Source: Sapria himalayana (Eukaryota > Streptophyta > Magnoliopsida > Malpighiales > Rafflesiaceae). Taken from it: a stretch of 64,000 nt of DNA. The notes below the pieces were generated by a model. That model did no database searches, was not told the DNA's origin, and saw only the letters and a list, made by a program, of their open reading frames with translations. The translations under genes were made by a program, and so were the position numbers. Below are positions 63,997 to 64,000 of the stretch, in pieces. Each line of letters opens with the position of its first letter. The stretch's first letter is position 1. The stretch spans positions 1-64,000 of the forward strand of contig JAREIK010001328.1 in the NCBI GenBank assembly GCA_029783825.1. The letters are read 5' to 3'.

Positions 63997-64000
63997 ATCT

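Overview
This window looks like nuclear DNA from a flowering plant. It is very AT-rich and is built almost entirely of decayed, nested transposable elements and simple-sequence arrays. I find no convincing host gene, no tRNA or rRNA gene, and no bacterial-type feature. The plant assignment rests on families seen directly: two CACTA (En/Spm) transposons carrying tnp2-type and Ptta/En/Spm-type genes, a plant L1-like LINE with endonuclease, reverse transcriptase, zf-RVT and RNase H regions, Ty1/copia remnants, a hAT transposase remnant and a hAT-type MITE. I cannot fix the species.

Layout. 1-4260: a CACTA-derived repeat unit (1-161 plus 3511-4260) split by a 5'-truncated minus-strand LINE (162-3510) with a 17-bp target duplication; the LINE is itself split by a GC-rich hAT MITE (1003-1532) with an 8-bp duplication. 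4261-9080: AT-rich DNA with little recognisable content. 9080-10720: minus-strand Ty1/copia pol remnant. 10758-11040: GGTGCA-rich repeat. 11340-13250: minus-strand hAT transposase pseudogene. 13250-16330: a local family of imperfect direct repeats. 16330-20830: mostly unassigned, with a possible LTR/primer-binding site near 20030. 21230-22325: an orphan CACTA end made of short tandem motifs.

22620-33666 is CACTA element 1 (plus strand), with a TAACTATA-type tract, a CT tract, a tnp2-like gene, a second coiled-coil transposase gene, palindromic minisatellites and a 3' terminus. It abuts the tail and LTR of a Ty1/copia element (33680-35330). 35340-41969 is a degenerate GATA/TATC tetranucleotide array that changes strand polarity twice. 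41970-47905 is a nearly full-length LINE with few ORF2 lesions. 47906-50588 is another GATA array. 50589 to about 61670 is CACTA element 2 on the minus strand, convergent with element 1 and containing three ~1-kb units with GCT/GCC/ACT triplet arrays. 61680-64000 is a further TCTA-polarity array.

None of the protein-coding remnants looks intact. The main interest lies in the repeat architecture: about 11.6 kb of GATA-type array whose polarity alternates and flips across both a LINE and a CACTA element, and triplet arrays carried inside CACTA 3' regions. All calls come from reading motifs by eye, with no database search.
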